Below are positions 8,665 to 17,542 of a DNA stretch of 64,000 nucleotides, one piece after another. The position numbers and the translations under genes were made by a program. The DNA is from Loktanella sp. Its GTDB lineage: Bacteria > Pseudomonadota > Alphaproteobacteria > Rhodobacterales > Rhodobacteraceae. The notes under the pieces were generated by a model. That model had not been told where the DNA came from. It did no database searches and saw nothing but the letters and a program-made list of their open reading frames with translations. The stretch's first letter is position 1, and the number at the start of each line of letters is the position of its first letter. The stretch covers positions 1-64,000 of the forward strand of contig JAFPBO010000036.1 of assembly GCA_017390475.1 (NCBI GenBank), in the 5' to 3' direction.

Positions 8665-9363
8665 TCAGCTTGGGCGGAAATAGGTCGGGTGCTGCTGTTC
8701 CAGCGGTGTCAGCCGGGTAATCAACTGGCCCAGATGCGCCGACATCGCGGCGCGTGCGGCCTGCTGGTCCTGCGCCCGGATCGCATCGAGGATGGCCTGA
8801 TGTTCCTGCACGGTTTCTTCTGGCCTTCCTTCCTTGGGCAAAAGCAGGATCCGCGCGCGGCGCAGTTGCAGTGATAGCTGGCCTGCGGCGGCGGCGACTT
8901 TCGGATAGCCGGTGAATTCCATGATCAGGCTGTGAAAATCGACATCCGCTTCGAAGAAGCCCTGATAATCGCGATCCTCGGCCAGCAGGGCCTGAAGTCG
9001 CAGATTACGTGACAGGCGGGTCAATTGGTCATCGTTTCGGTCGGCGGCCACCTTGGCGACGGCTGCAACCTCGACCGCTTCGCGCAGGAAACTTTCTTCG
9101 CGCAATTCGCTTAGCGAGAGCTGCGATACACGGGTGGCGGATTGGGGGATGATATCTACCAATCCTTCGGAGGACAGTTTGCCCAAGGCTTCTGCCACGG
9201 GGGATCTTGAGACACCCAGCTGTTCACAGAGCGCCCCCTTGCGCAAAATCATGCCGGGATGAAACGTCAGATCAAGAATGCCGTTGCGCAGCACGCTGTA
9301 GACGCGGTGCCCCAAAGGGCCATCAAGACTGTCGATATCGACGACAAGATTTTCCACGGTCAT
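8665..9363 (-). CDS. GntR-family regulator (FCD subfamily) of the fucose genes
   Basis: Transcription factor, 232 residues, with an N-terminal winged helix (about 15-80; EQLGVSRSPVAEALGKLSSEG is the recognition region) and a C-terminal FCD ligand domain with REESFLREAVEV. It heads the gntR-AKR-fucU operon and is divergent from the UxaA-SDR-ABC operon, so it most likely controls both from the 100-bp region between them. AAGGAG lies 7 bp before the ATG at 9363. The effector is unknown; fuconate or a keto-deoxy intermediate would be typical for FCD proteins in sugar-acid operons. Confidence 0.86.
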   Translation of the reverse strand: MTVENLVVDIDSLDGPLGHRVYSVLRNGILDLTFHPGMILRKGALCEQLGVSRSPVAEALGKLSSEGLVDIIPQSATRVSQLSLSELREESFLREAVEVAAVAKVAADRNDDQLTRLSRNLRLQALLAEDRDYQGFFEADVDFHSLIMEFTGYPKVAAAAGQLSLQLRRARILLLPKEGRPEETVQEHQAILDAIRAQDQQAARAAMSAHLGQLITRLTPLEQQHPTYFRPS

Positions 9364-9384
9364 TCATTGCTCCTTCAACTGGCA

Positions 9385-9419
9385 TGTTAGTTGACAGGTG
9401 TGTTTAGTCAAGCTACCGT
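9385..9419 (+). promoter_or_regulatory. Promoter/operator upstream of the fucose operon
   Basis: TTGACA at 9391-9396 is followed after 17 bp by TACCGT (9414-9419), a plausible -35/-10 pair reading toward the dehydratase gene. The -35 box is embedded in TGTTAGTTGACA (9385-9396), whose ends are inverted (TGT and ACA) and may be part of the GntR operator. Confidence 0.4.
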
Positions 9420-9464
9420 TCGATCATACCGCAGGGTCGTTTGTTGACCAGAGGAGAGCGATCG

Positions 9465-10988
9465 ATGTCCCAGAGTCCACGGCTGATTCATCTACATCCA
9501 CAGGATAATGTGGCCATTGCCCTGGCCGATATCGCGGCAGGCGAGTCGGTGCCGCAGCCGGGGGTGACGGTGCTGCAATCGGTCAAGCAGGGCCACAAGA
9601 TCGCGTTGCAGCAGATTGATGCGGGCAGCAATGTCATTCGCTATGGGCAGATCATCGGTCAGGCGAAGACAGAGATTGCAGCGGGTGAACATGTGCATGT
9701 CCAAAATCTTGGCATGGGCGAGCACGCGCAGGATTATGCCTATGCCAGCCAGGCGATTGCGCTGGCACCAGTGGCAGAGACCCGGACATTCAACGGCTAT
9801 CATCGCGCGGATGGCAGGGTCGGGACGCGCAATTATCTGGGCATTCTGACCTCGGTGAATTGTTCCGGGTCAGTTGCGAAATTCATTGCCGAGGCGGCGG
9901 AGAAATCCGGCCTGTTGGATGAATTCCCCAATATCGATGGGATCGTGCCGATCACCCATGGCACCGGCTGTGGGATGGCCAGCGACAACGAAGGCTATGC
10001 CACATTGATGCGGACCCTGTCGGGCTATGCGCAGCATCCGAATTTTGGCGGCATTCTGCTGATCGGGCTGGGCTGTGAGGTGATGCAGGTATCGGCCCTT
10101 GTCGGCGGACGCCCGATCCGTGCGGATGGCGCTTTACGCTATATGACGATCCAGCAGGAAGGCGGCACGCGCAAGACGATTGAAAAGGGTCTGGAGGAAT
10201 TGCGCGGCATCGCGGAACTGGCGAACAAGGCGACCCGCCGGCCTGCGCCGGTCTCGCAGCTGATGCTGGGGATGCAATGTGGCGGGTCTGACGGCTATTC
10301 CGGGATCACGGCGAACCCAGCATTGGGCAAGGCGTCGGATCTGTTGGTGCAGCATGGTGCGACCACCATCCTGTCGGAAACATCCGAGATCTATGGCGCG
10401 GAACATCTGCTGACCCGACGCGCCGCATCAGAGGATGTCGGCCGCAAGCTGATCGACCGCATTCATTGGTGGGAAGATTACACCGCCCGCAATCAAGGCG
10501 AGATGGACAATAACCCCAGCCCTGGCAACAAACGTGGTGGGCTGACGACGATCCTTGAAAAATCGCTGGGTGCTGTTGCCAAGAGCGGCGCTGCACCACT
10601 GGCAGAGGTTTACCTGTTCGGCGAGCAGATCAAGACCAAGGGGTTCGTGTTTATGGACAGCCCCGGCTTTGATCCCTGTTCGGTGACTGGTCAGATCGCA
10701 TCAGGTGCCAATCTGATTGCCTTCACCACCGGGCGCGGGTCGGTGTCGGGCTATATGCCCACCCCCTGCATCAAGCTGGCCACCAATTCCGAGATGTATG
10801 GTCGGATGTCCGAGGATATGGACATCAATTGCGGCGATATCATCACTGACGGTGTCAGTCTGGATGACAAAGGCCACGAGATTTTCGAGATGTTTATCCG
10901 CATCGCCTCGGGTGAGCAGACCAAAAGCGAGGAACTCGGCTATGGCGGGGTTGAATTCGTGCCCTGGCAGATTGGTGCGGTGATGTAG
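9465..10988 (+). CDS. UxaA-family dehydratase, probable L-fuconate dehydratase
   Basis: A full-length UxaA/altronate dehydratase-type protein (507 residues): an N-terminal SAF-like domain (about 1-95) joined to the core, which carries GYHRADGRVGTRNY and conserved cysteines in CSGSVAKF, HGTGCGM and GLGCEVM that could bind an Fe-S cluster or iron. The start is placed at the ATG at 9465 behind GAGGAG, rather than the TTG at 9441. By position it should convert L-fuconate to 2-keto-3-deoxy-L-fuconate; UxaA-type proteins occupy the same place in the Campylobacter fucose locus. Altronate or galactarate remain possible substrates. Confidence 0.8.
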   Translation: MSQSPRLIHLHPQDNVAIALADIAAGESVPQPGVTVLQSVKQGHKIALQQIDAGSNVIRYGQIIGQAKTEIAAGEHVHVQNLGMGEHAQDYAYASQAIALAPVAETRTFNGYHRADGRVGTRNYLGILTSVNCSGSVAKFIAEAAEKSGLLDEFPNIDGIVPITHGTGCGMASDNEGYATLMRTLSGYAQHPNFGGILLIGLGCEVMQVSALVGGRPIRADGALRYMTIQQEGGTRKTIEKGLEELRGIAELANKATRRPAPVSQLMLGMQCGGSDGYSGITANPALGKASDLLVQHGATTILSETSEIYGAEHLLTRRAASEDVGRKLIDRIHWWEDYTARNQGEMDNNPSPGNKRGGLTTILEKSLGAVAKSGAAPLAEVYLFGEQIKTKGFVFMDSPGFDPCSVTGQIASGANLIAFTTGRGSVSGYMPTPCIKLATNSEMYGRMSEDMDINCGDIITDGVSLDDKGHEIFEMFIRIASGEQTKSEELGYGGVEFVPWQIGAVM

Positions 10989-11741
10989 ATGGAGCATATA
11001 TTGCAAAACAAGGTCATTCTGATCACGGCGGCGGGGCAGGGTATTGGGGCGGCCAGTGCGCGCGCCTGTGCCGCCGCGGGTGCGCGGGTGATCGCCACCG
11101 ATGTGAATGCTGGTTTGCTGACGGCGCTTGATGGTGTGCCTGGCATTGAGACCCGGCAGTTAGACGTGACTGATGCGGGCGCGATTGCGGCGCTGGCGGC
11201 TGATCTGCCGGACCTTGACGGTTTGTTCAATTGCGCGGGTGTCGTGCATCACGGTTCTATTCTGGAGCTGAGTGATGATGATTGGGCCTTTGCCCTGGAT
11301 CTGAATGTCACCGCGATGGTGCGGATGTGCCGCGCCTTTGTGCCGGGGCTGCTGCGGCAGGCGGATCAGACCGGCTCTGCCGCGATCCTGAACATGTCCT
11401 CGATGGCGTCTTCGGTGAAAGGATTTCAGAACCGGACCGCCTATGGCGCGACCAAGGCGGCGGTGATCGGGCTGACGAAGGCGATTGCCGCCGATTTCGT
11501 GACGCGGAACTTGCGCTGCAACGCGCTTTGCCCCGGCACGGTGGATACGCCGTCCTTGCAAGGGCGGATTGCGGCGGCACCGGACCCGGTGCAGGCGGAA
11601 AAGGATTTCATCGCGCGTCAGCCGATGGGTCGGTTGGCGACGGTCGATGATCTGACGCCGACGATCGTGCATCTGTTGTCGGATGGCAGCCGTTTCGTGA
11701 CGGGCCAAGCGGTACTTGTGGATGGTGGCGTGACGATCTGA
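10989..11741 (+). CDS. SDR oxidoreductase, probable 2-keto-3-deoxy-L-fuconate dehydrogenase
   Basis: Short-chain dehydrogenase of 250 residues. The nucleotide-binding segment TAAGQGIGAAS (about 13-23) replaces the usual first glycine with alanine. The catalytic serine lies in ILNMSSMASS and the tyrosine/lysine pair in AYGATK (about 153-158). It begins directly after the dehydratase stop codon, so the two are co-translated. In the known pathway such an enzyme makes 2,4-diketo-3-deoxy-L-fuconate, which the FAH-type hydrolase downstream can split. The substrate is inferred from context. Confidence 0.83.
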   Translation: MEHILQNKVILITAAGQGIGAASARACAAAGARVIATDVNAGLLTALDGVPGIETRQLDVTDAGAIAALAADLPDLDGLFNCAGVVHHGSILELSDDDWAFALDLNVTAMVRMCRAFVPGLLRQADQTGSAAILNMSSMASSVKGFQNRTAYGATKAAVIGLTKAIAADFVTRNLRCNALCPGTVDTPSLQGRIAAAPDPVQAEKDFIARQPMGRLATVDDLTPTIVHLLSDGSRFVTGQAVLVDGGVTI

Positions 11742-11783
11742 CGGCAAAGCGGGAGGAGGTAAGGCTTGGGAGGGCCGCAGAAC

Positions 11784-13307
11784 ATGACATTTCTGGTCGA
11801 GATGCGGGGGATCGAAAAACGCTTTCCGGGTGTTCACGCGCTCAAAGGCGTGCAGTTCGATCTGCGCGCGGGTGAAGTCCATGCCCTGATGGGCGAAAAC
11901 GGTGCTGGCAAGTCGACCTTGATGAAGATCATGGCCGGTATCTATACCCCCGACGGTGGCGAGATATTCGTGGATGGTGCAGCCGTGACCCCCGACAGCC
12001 CACGCGCGGCGCAGGATCTGGGGATCGGGATCATCCATCAGGAACTCAGCCTAATGAATGACCTGACAGCGGCGCAGAATGTGCTGATCGGGCGCGAACC
12101 ACGCCGCAGTTTCGGCCGGCTCGATGAGGCGGCGCTGAACCGGCAGACGGCAGAGATTTTCGCCTCGCTCAGCCTGGCGCTGGACCCGCGCACCATGGTC
12201 GGCACCCAGACCATCGCGCGCCAGCAATTGATCGAGATTGCCAAGGCCTTGTCCTATAACCCCCGCGTGCTGGTGATGGATGAACCGACCGCCGCGCTGA
12301 ACGATGCCGAAATTGCCGAGCTGTTCGCGGTGATCAACAAGCTGAAGGCGGATGGCGTTGGCATCGTCTATATCAGCCACCGGATGGATGAGATCAAACG
12401 CATCGCCGACCGTGTCACCGTGCTGCGCGACGGGGCCTATATTGATACGGTGGATGCGGCGACGACACCTTTGGACAAGATCATTCAACTGATGGTTGGC
12501 CGCGATCTGGCGCATGTGATCCCCGATTTTCCCGATACCAGCCGGAACGCGGTCGCGCTGGAAGTTCGCAACCTGTCGCGCGGCCGGGATGTACGCGGCG
12601 TCAGCTTTGATGTGCGCAAGGGCGAAATCCTTGGCTTTGCCGGGCTGATGGGCGCGGGCCGGACCGAGGTGGCACGGATCATCTTTGGCGCGGATAAACG
12701 CGACGCGGGCGAGATTTTGGTGGGCGGTCAGCCGGTCGATATCCGCAGCCCCTGCGACGCTGTTGCCGCCGGGATCGGTTATCTGTCGGAGGATCGCAAA
12801 CATCTGGGGCTTGCCGTAGATATGTCGGTGCGGGCCAATATTGCAATGTCGAGCCTTTCGACATTCACCAGCAAGGCAGGCATCCTGAACGAAGCCGCCA
12901 TGCAGAAAACTGCGCTGTCCTATATCGACAAGTTGCGTATCCGCACGCCGTCTGACCTGCAGGATGTGCGGCTGTTGTCGGGGGGTAATCAGCAAAAGGT
13001 GGTCATCGCAAAATGGTTGTTGCGTGATTGCGATGTGCTGATCTTTGATGAGCCGACGCGCGGCATTGACGTGGGCGCAAAGTCCGAAATCTACGCCCTG
13101 CTGGAAGAACTCGCCGCGCAAGGTCGCGCGATCATCGTCATCTCATCGGAATTGCCGGAGGTGATGCGCCTGTCGCACCGGATCGCGGTGATGTGCGAGG
13201 GACGTCTGACTGGCATTCTGCCCGGCGGCGCAGGCACCAGTCAGCAGGACATCATGACATTGGCCACGCAGCGCGAAAGTGCTGTGGTCGAAGCGGAGGA
13301 CGCATAA
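11784..13307 (+). CDS. Sugar ABC transporter ATP-binding protein (RbsA/MglA type)
   Basis: Energises a monosaccharide importer. The protein (507 residues) has two ATPase halves: the first has Walker A GENGAGKS and a VMDEPTAAL Walker B; the second has the degenerate Walker A typical of the family (GLMGAGRTE) with LLSGGNQQK signature and FDEPTRGID. The ATG at 11784 is chosen over the TTG at 11766 because GGGAGGG precedes it. The stop codon overlaps the start of the permease gene (TAATG). The substrate is probably L-fucose, judging from the operon. Confidence 0.9.
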   Translation: MTFLVEMRGIEKRFPGVHALKGVQFDLRAGEVHALMGENGAGKSTLMKIMAGIYTPDGGEIFVDGAAVTPDSPRAAQDLGIGIIHQELSLMNDLTAAQNVLIGREPRRSFGRLDEAALNRQTAEIFASLSLALDPRTMVGTQTIARQQLIEIAKALSYNPRVLVMDEPTAALNDAEIAELFAVINKLKADGVGIVYISHRMDEIKRIADRVTVLRDGAYIDTVDAATTPLDKIIQLMVGRDLAHVIPDFPDTSRNAVALEVRNLSRGRDVRGVSFDVRKGEILGFAGLMGAGRTEVARIIFGADKRDAGEILVGGQPVDIRSPCDAVAAGIGYLSEDRKHLGLAVDMSVRANIAMSSLSTFTSKAGILNEAAMQKTALSYIDKLRIRTPSDLQDVRLLSGGNQQKVVIAKWLLRDCDVLIFDEPTRGIDVGAKSEIYALLEELAAQGRAIIVISSELPEVMRLSHRIAVMCEGRLTGILPGGAGTSQQDIMTLATQRESAVVEAEDA

Positions 13308-14314
13308 TGAGCATATCAACCCAGGACGCCCCGAAATCTGTCGCCGCAAGGATGATCGCGACGGGGACGCATCAGCGGGTGCTGGCCTTTGCCAGTTTGA
13401 TCATCCTGCTGATCGGTTTCTCGATAGCCTCGCCGAATTTCATGCAGACGTCGAATATGATTGCGATCCTGCAGGCGACATCGGTCAACGGGGTGTTGGC
13501 CATTGCGGTGACGCTGGTGATCATCACCGGCGGGATTGATCTGTCGGTCGGGACGATGATGACCTTTTGCGCGGTGATCACCGGGGTGGTGCTGACCTAT
13601 GCGGGGCTGCCGCTGTGGCTGGGCGTGATAGCGGCGATTGCCACGGGTGCGGGCTGCGGGCTGTGTTCCGGCACATTTGTCGCCAAGATGAAGATCCCGC
13701 CGTTCATTGCCACATTGGGGATGATGCTGATCCTCAAGGGGCTGAGCCTTGTGATCTCCGGCACCCGCCCGATCTATTTCAACGATACGCCGGGATTCAG
13801 TGAAATCTCGCGCGGGTCGTTGATTGGGCAGATATTCCCCGCCGTGCCCATCCCCAATGGCGTGCTGATCTTGTTCGTCGTGGCCGGTGTCACCGCCTAT
13901 ATCCTGAACCGCACGGTGCTGGGGCGCTATTGTTTTGCACTGGGATCGAACGAGGAATCGGTGCGCCTGTCGGGTGTGAATACCGACCGGTGGAAGATCG
14001 CTATTTACGCCTTGTCCGGTGCCATTGTCGGCATCGCGGGACTGCTGATCGCATCGCGGCTGAATTCGGCGCAACCGGCGTTGGGGCTGGGCTATGAGCT
14101 GGAAGCGATCGCCGCTGTCGTCATCGGCGGGACGTCGCTGTCCGGTGGGCGCGGGTCCATCCTTGGGTCGCTGATCGGCGCCTTGATCATGGCGGTGCTG
14201 ACCAACGGCCTGCGGGTCCTGTCCGTCGCGCAGGAATGGCAGACCGTTGTCACCGGCGCGATCATTATTCTGGCGGTCTATGCGGATATGCTGCGCCGCA
14301 GACGGTCGGCCTGA
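13307..14314 (+). CDS. Sugar ABC transporter permease (RbsC type)
   Basis: Inner-membrane channel of the probable fucose importer, 335 residues. It has many hydrophobic segments and the RbsC-family signature GGIDLSVG (about residues 79-86), with the loop sequence LGSNEESVRLSGVN before the last membrane segments. The start is the ATG at 13307, which overlaps the ATPase stop by one base; a longer frame upstream is only overlap with the ATPase gene. Only one permease gene is present, so a homodimer is expected. Confidence 0.9.
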   Translation: MSISTQDAPKSVAARMIATGTHQRVLAFASLIILLIGFSIASPNFMQTSNMIAILQATSVNGVLAIAVTLVIITGGIDLSVGTMMTFCAVITGVVLTYAGLPLWLGVIAAIATGAGCGLCSGTFVAKMKIPPFIATLGMMLILKGLSLVISGTRPIYFNDTPGFSEISRGSLIGQIFPAVPIPNGVLILFVVAGVTAYILNRTVLGRYCFALGSNEESVRLSGVNTDRWKIAIYALSGAIVGIAGLLIASRLNSAQPALGLGYELEAIAAVVIGGTSLSGGRGSILGSLIGALIMAVLTNGLRVLSVAQEWQTVVTGAIIILAVYADMLRRRRSA

Positions 14315-14333
14315 CCACCAGTTTACCACGAAC

Positions 14334-14354
14334 CCCGGCCAGGAGGAGGCCGGG
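14334..14354 (+). other. Hairpin before the binding-protein gene
   Basis: CCCGGCC (14334-14340) and GGCCGGG (14348-14354) form a 7-bp stem with a 7-base loop, with no T-run. It lies between the permease and the binding protein and may protect or process the mRNA so that the binding protein is made in excess. Confidence 0.4.
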
Positions 14355-14382
14355 ACAACCGACAACCAAGGGAGGAAACCAC

Positions 14383-15330
14383 ATGTTGTCACGTCGCGTA
14401 TTATTCGGCGCTTTTGCCGCCGGTTTGACCATGAGCACGGCACCCGCTGCCTTTGCCCAAGACGAAATCTACATCCCGCTGATCTCGAAAGGCTTTCAGC
14501 ACCAGTTCTGGCAGGCGGTAAAAGCCGGTGCCGATCAGGCTGCCGCCGAAGAAGGGGTAAGGATCACCTTTGAAGGGCCGGATAACGAGACCATGGTGGA
14601 CCGCCAGATCGACATGCTGTCTGCCGCTTTGGCCAATAACCCCTCTGCCATCGGCTTTGCCGCATTGGACAGTCAGGCCGCTATTCCGTTGCTGCGTCAG
14701 GCCGCCGATGCGGGGATCGCGGTTGTTGCTTTTGACAGCGGTGTAGACAGCGATATCCCTGTCACCACGGCCACAACAGATAACGTCGCTGCCGCCGCTT
14801 TGGCTGCCGACAAGATGGCCGAACTGATCGGCGGATCGGGCACTGTCGCAGTTGTGGCGCATGATCAGACCAGCCGTACCGGGATTGACCGGCGCGACGG
14901 GTTTCTGAACCAGATGGCGGCTGCCTATCCCAATATCACCATTGTCAGTGTGCAATATGGGGCAGGCGATCAGCTGCAATCGACCGAAGTCGCCAAGGCG
15001 ATGCTGACCGCCAATCCTGATCTGGACGGGATGTTCGGCACCAATGAAGGATCAGCCATCGGGATCGTGAATGCGGTTCGCGAGATGGGCACAGAAGGTG
15101 TCACCATCATCGGCTATGATTCCGGCAAGGCGCAGACTGATGCGATCCGCGATGGGCTGATGGCCGGGGCGATCACGCAGAACCCGGTGGGGATCGGCTA
15201 TGAGACGGTGAAGGCTGCGATTGCGGCGATGAACGGAGAAGAATTGCCGGAAATCATCGACACGGGCTTTTACTACTACGATCAGTCCAATATCGATGAT
15301 GCTGAAATTCAGGCGGTTCTTTACGATTGA
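14383..15330 (+). CDS. Periplasmic sugar-binding protein (RbsB type), probable L-fucose
   Basis: Delivers the sugar to the ABC importer encoded just upstream. The 315-residue protein begins with a signal peptide (MLSRRVLFGAF to PAAFAQ, cleavage about residue 26). It then has the type 1 periplasmic-binding fold, with SKGFQHQFWQAVKAGADQA near the start, VVAFDSGVDSDIP in the middle and an ITQNPVGIGYETVK hinge segment near the end. The ATG at 14383 follows GGAGG at 14371-14375; longer frames begin inside the permease. The last transporter gene before the FAH hydrolase. Confidence 0.9.
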   Translation: MLSRRVLFGAFAAGLTMSTAPAAFAQDEIYIPLISKGFQHQFWQAVKAGADQAAAEEGVRITFEGPDNETMVDRQIDMLSAALANNPSAIGFAALDSQAAIPLLRQAADAGIAVVAFDSGVDSDIPVTTATTDNVAAAALAADKMAELIGGSGTVAVVAHDQTSRTGIDRRDGFLNQMAAAYPNITIVSVQYGAGDQLQSTEVAKAMLTANPDLDGMFGTNEGSAIGIVNAVREMGTEGVTIIGYDSGKAQTDAIRDGLMAGAITQNPVGIGYETVKAAIAAMNGEELPEIIDTGFYYYDQSNIDDAEIQAVLYD

Positions 15331-15347
15331 TCTGAAACAGCGGTGAG

Positions 15348-15368
15348 GCCCCGGATCAGGTCCGGGGC
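15348..15368 (+). terminator. Strong hairpin after the binding-protein gene
   Basis: GCCCCGGA and TCCGGGGC pair perfectly over 8 bp with a 5-base loop. No T-run follows, so it is more likely an attenuator or an mRNA-stabilising stem than a full terminator; the hydrolase gene follows on the same strand. Confidence 0.55.
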
Positions 15369-15398
15369 TGCGCCACATGAAATGAAGAAAGAGAGCAG

Positions 15399-16256
15399 AT
15401 GAAACTATTGCGATACGGCCCGCGTGGTCAGGAAAAACCCGGATATCTGGATACGGATGGCCGCGTCCGCGATCTGTCTGCTCATGTGCCAGATATCGCC
15501 GGTGCGGCGTTGCTGCCCGATACGATTGCGCGGCTGAAGGCGCTGGATATCGACAGCCTGCCGGTTGTTGCTGGCACGCCGCAGGATGATCTGCGCCTTG
15601 GGCCGTGCGTCGGGCAGGTGGGTAAATTTATCTGCATCGGCTTGAACTATGCCGATCATGCCGCCGAAAGCGGTCTTGACGTGCCGCCGGAGCCAGTGAT
15701 TTTCAACAAATGGACCTCGGCCATCTGCGGGCCTGACGATGATATCCAGATCCCGCGTGGATCGGTCAAAACCGATTGGGAGGTCGAACTGGGTGTCGTG
15801 ATCGGGCAGGGCGGTGCCTATATTGAAGAAGCCGATGCGATGAACCACGTCGCCGGTTTCTGCGTGATTAATGACGTGTCTGAACGCGAATATCAGATCG
15901 AACGCGCCGGCACCTGGGACAAGGGCAAGGGCTGCGATACTTTCGGGCCGACAGGGCCGTGGTTGGTGACGCCGGATGAAATCGCTGATCATGACGCCCT
16001 GGGGCTGTGGCTGGAGGTGGACGGCAAGCGCTATCAGGACGGCAGCACCGCGACGATGGTCTACAAGGTGCCGCATTTGATCGCCTATTGTTCACGGTTC
16101 ATGAGCCTGCAACCGGGTGATATCATCTCAACCGGGACGCCGCCCGGCGTCGGGATGGGGCAAAAGCCGCCACATTACCTCAAAGGCGGCGAGGTTCTGC
16201 GCCTTGGCATCGACGGGTTGGGCGTGCAGACGCAAAAGGTCAGACCGGGTTTGTGA
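15399..16256 (+). CDS. FAH-family hydrolase, probable 2,4-diketo-3-deoxy-L-fuconate hydrolase
   Basis: Probable last enzyme of the fucose route, splitting the diketo acid into pyruvate and L-lactate. The 285-residue protein has the FAH core: GLNYADHAAESG (about 85-96), FNKWTSAICGPDDDI, DWEVELGVVIG with metal-binding glutamates, and TGTPPGVGMG near the end. A good GAGAG ribosome site precedes the ATG. Its 3' end overlaps the convergent LacI gene by 17 bp. The exact reaction is inferred from the preceding SDR gene; the fold is clear. Confidence 0.85.
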   Translation: MKLLRYGPRGQEKPGYLDTDGRVRDLSAHVPDIAGAALLPDTIARLKALDIDSLPVVAGTPQDDLRLGPCVGQVGKFICIGLNYADHAAESGLDVPPEPVIFNKWTSAICGPDDDIQIPRGSVKTDWEVELGVVIGQGGAYIEEADAMNHVAGFCVINDVSEREYQIERAGTWDKGKGCDTFGPTGPWLVTPDEIADHDALGLWLEVDGKRYQDGSTATMVYKVPHLIAYCSRFMSLQPGDIISTGTPPGVGMGQKPPHYLKGGEVLRLGIDGLGVQTQKVRPGL

Positions 16257-17334
16257 TCTCGCCCGATGATGCGGCACCGGGGCGGATCGGGACCACAGTG
16301 GCCTGCCCGGTCATGACCCCGGCGCGGTAGATTTCCGGCTGCACCTGTTCAATGACAGGCGGGCTGTTGGATTCAAGCAGGGCAAAGGCGCGTTGCACCA
16401 GCATCTTGTGGCGTTGCCGGATCATATGCACCGGGAACCGCAGCAATTGGCCGAATGGTTCATAGTCGAAACAGCCGAAGGCGCAGGCGTTCAGTTCATC
16501 CTCTGGCAGGGTGGCCAGAAACCGCAGAGCGCCTTCAAAGACGGAATCGGAATTGATGAACAGCCCGCGTGGCAGGCCGCCAAGACGCTCGTAAAGGTCC
16601 GATATCGTCTGCGTCGCCACATCCATGTCATAGGTCGTCGCCAGCACCTGACCGGGATCGAGCCGACCGAATTGTGCAATCATTTCGTCGCTGAACCCTG
16701 CCACCCTGTTGCGAGTCGAGGGCAGCGACCGGTCACCACCCAGAAAATAGATCGTGTCACGCGGTCCGGTGCCAATACCACCGGCAAGCCGCATCATGGA
16801 ACGGCTGATTTCCTGCGTCAGAATGCGCGCGCCATTGCGGTTATCGGTGATGACCGAAGGGGCCAGGGCGCAGGGTTGGTCGACAAAGACATGCGGAATT
16901 TCGGCGGCCTGACATTGCAGGCTCAGCTCTTCTGGCGCGACAGAACCGACAAAGAACAGGGCGTCGATGGACCATGATGTCAGATCCGCCACCGTTGCCC
17001 TTTCTTCGTCTGGGTTGCGTTCGGTCGAGATGATGATCGGGCATTGGTTGCGGGCGCGTACTTCACGCGAAAACGTCTGCGCGATATTCGAGAAGAAACG
17101 GTTATATTCCGGCATCAGCAATGCCACCAGACCGGACCGCGATGTGCGCAGGGCGCGGGCCTGAAGGTTGGCGGAATAGCCGTCGTCGTTGGCGATTCCG
17201 ATGATCCGTTCGGCGGTGGCCTGTGCGATGCGTCGCTTTTTCCACGTGCCATTGAGCGCCGCGCTGACCGTAGAGGGTGAGGCCCCGGCGCGCAGGGCGA
17301 TGTCATAGATGGTCTTTTTGTTTTTTTCCGTCAT
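16240..17334 (-). CDS. LacI-family transcriptional regulator
   Basis: Repressor-type protein of 364 residues. The N-terminal helix-turn-helix (TIYDIALRAGASPSTVSAAL, about 8-27) is followed by the hinge region and a sugar-binding domain. It is divergent from the second ABC importer operon, and two LacI-like palindromes with central CG lie in the gap (17414-17429, 17482-17497), so that operon is its likely target. The C-terminal end overlaps the fucose FAH gene on the other strand. The inducer is unknown, probably the sugar transported by the neighbouring importer. Confidence 0.88.
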   Translation of the reverse strand: MTEKNKKTIYDIALRAGASPSTVSAALNGTWKKRRIAQATAERIIGIANDDGYSANLQARALRTSRSGLVALLMPEYNRFFSNIAQTFSREVRARNQCPIIISTERNPDEERATVADLTSWSIDALFFVGSVAPEELSLQCQAAEIPHVFVDQPCALAPSVITDNRNGARILTQEISRSMMRLAGGIGTGPRDTIYFLGGDRSLPSTRNRVAGFSDEMIAQFGRLDPGQVLATTYDMDVATQTISDLYERLGGLPRGLFINSDSVFEGALRFLATLPEDELNACAFGCFDYEPFGQLLRFPVHMIRQRHKMLVQRAFALLESNSPPVIEQVQPEIYRAGVMTGQATVVPIRPGAASSGEITNPV

Positions 17335-17382
17335 ATGCCAAGCGGCCCCAAACAGCAGTTACAAAAATTATATAAAGGTATG

Positions 17383-17411
17383 TTGACAGAATGCGCAGAA
17401 GGCACAATGGT
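17383..17411 (+). promoter_or_regulatory. Candidate promoter of the second sugar operon
   Basis: TTGACA (17383-17388) and AATGGT (17406-17411) are 17 bp apart and read toward the binding-protein gene. The first LacI-like operator lies immediately downstream, a good place to block transcription. Confidence 0.45.
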
Positions 17412-17413
17412 GT

Positions 17414-17429
17414 GCAACATCGATTGTGC
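17414..17429. promoter_or_regulatory. LacI-type operator 1
   Basis: GCAACAT-CG-ATTGTGC is a 16-bp imperfect palindrome (5 of 7 arm pairs) with the central CG typical of LacI-family operators. It sits just downstream of the candidate -10 box. Confidence 0.6.
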
Positions 17430-17481
17430 AAACTCCTGAAAACCGCATCTCTTCAGACATGCGATTCCTTTCGGACAAGCT

Positions 17482-17497
17482 GCACAATCGGTTGTGC
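17482..17497. promoter_or_regulatory. LacI-type operator 2
   Basis: GCACAAT-CG-GTTGTGC is a 16-bp palindrome with 6 of 7 arm pairs and a central CG. It is 68 bp from operator 1 and 46 bp before the binding-protein start. Two sites at this spacing would allow looping. Confidence 0.7.
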
Positions 17498-17542
17498 TAT
17501 GGGATGAGATCGCGCAGGGATTCTGCGTATAGGGAGGAAATG

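Noticed and set aside
12051-13121. 356-residue minus-strand frame
   Set aside because: Antisense to the RbsA-type ATPase; no domain seen.
13316-14443. 375-residue minus-strand frame rich in His, Arg and Gln
   Set aside because: Antisense to the permease gene; the composition is what reverse reading of a membrane protein gives.
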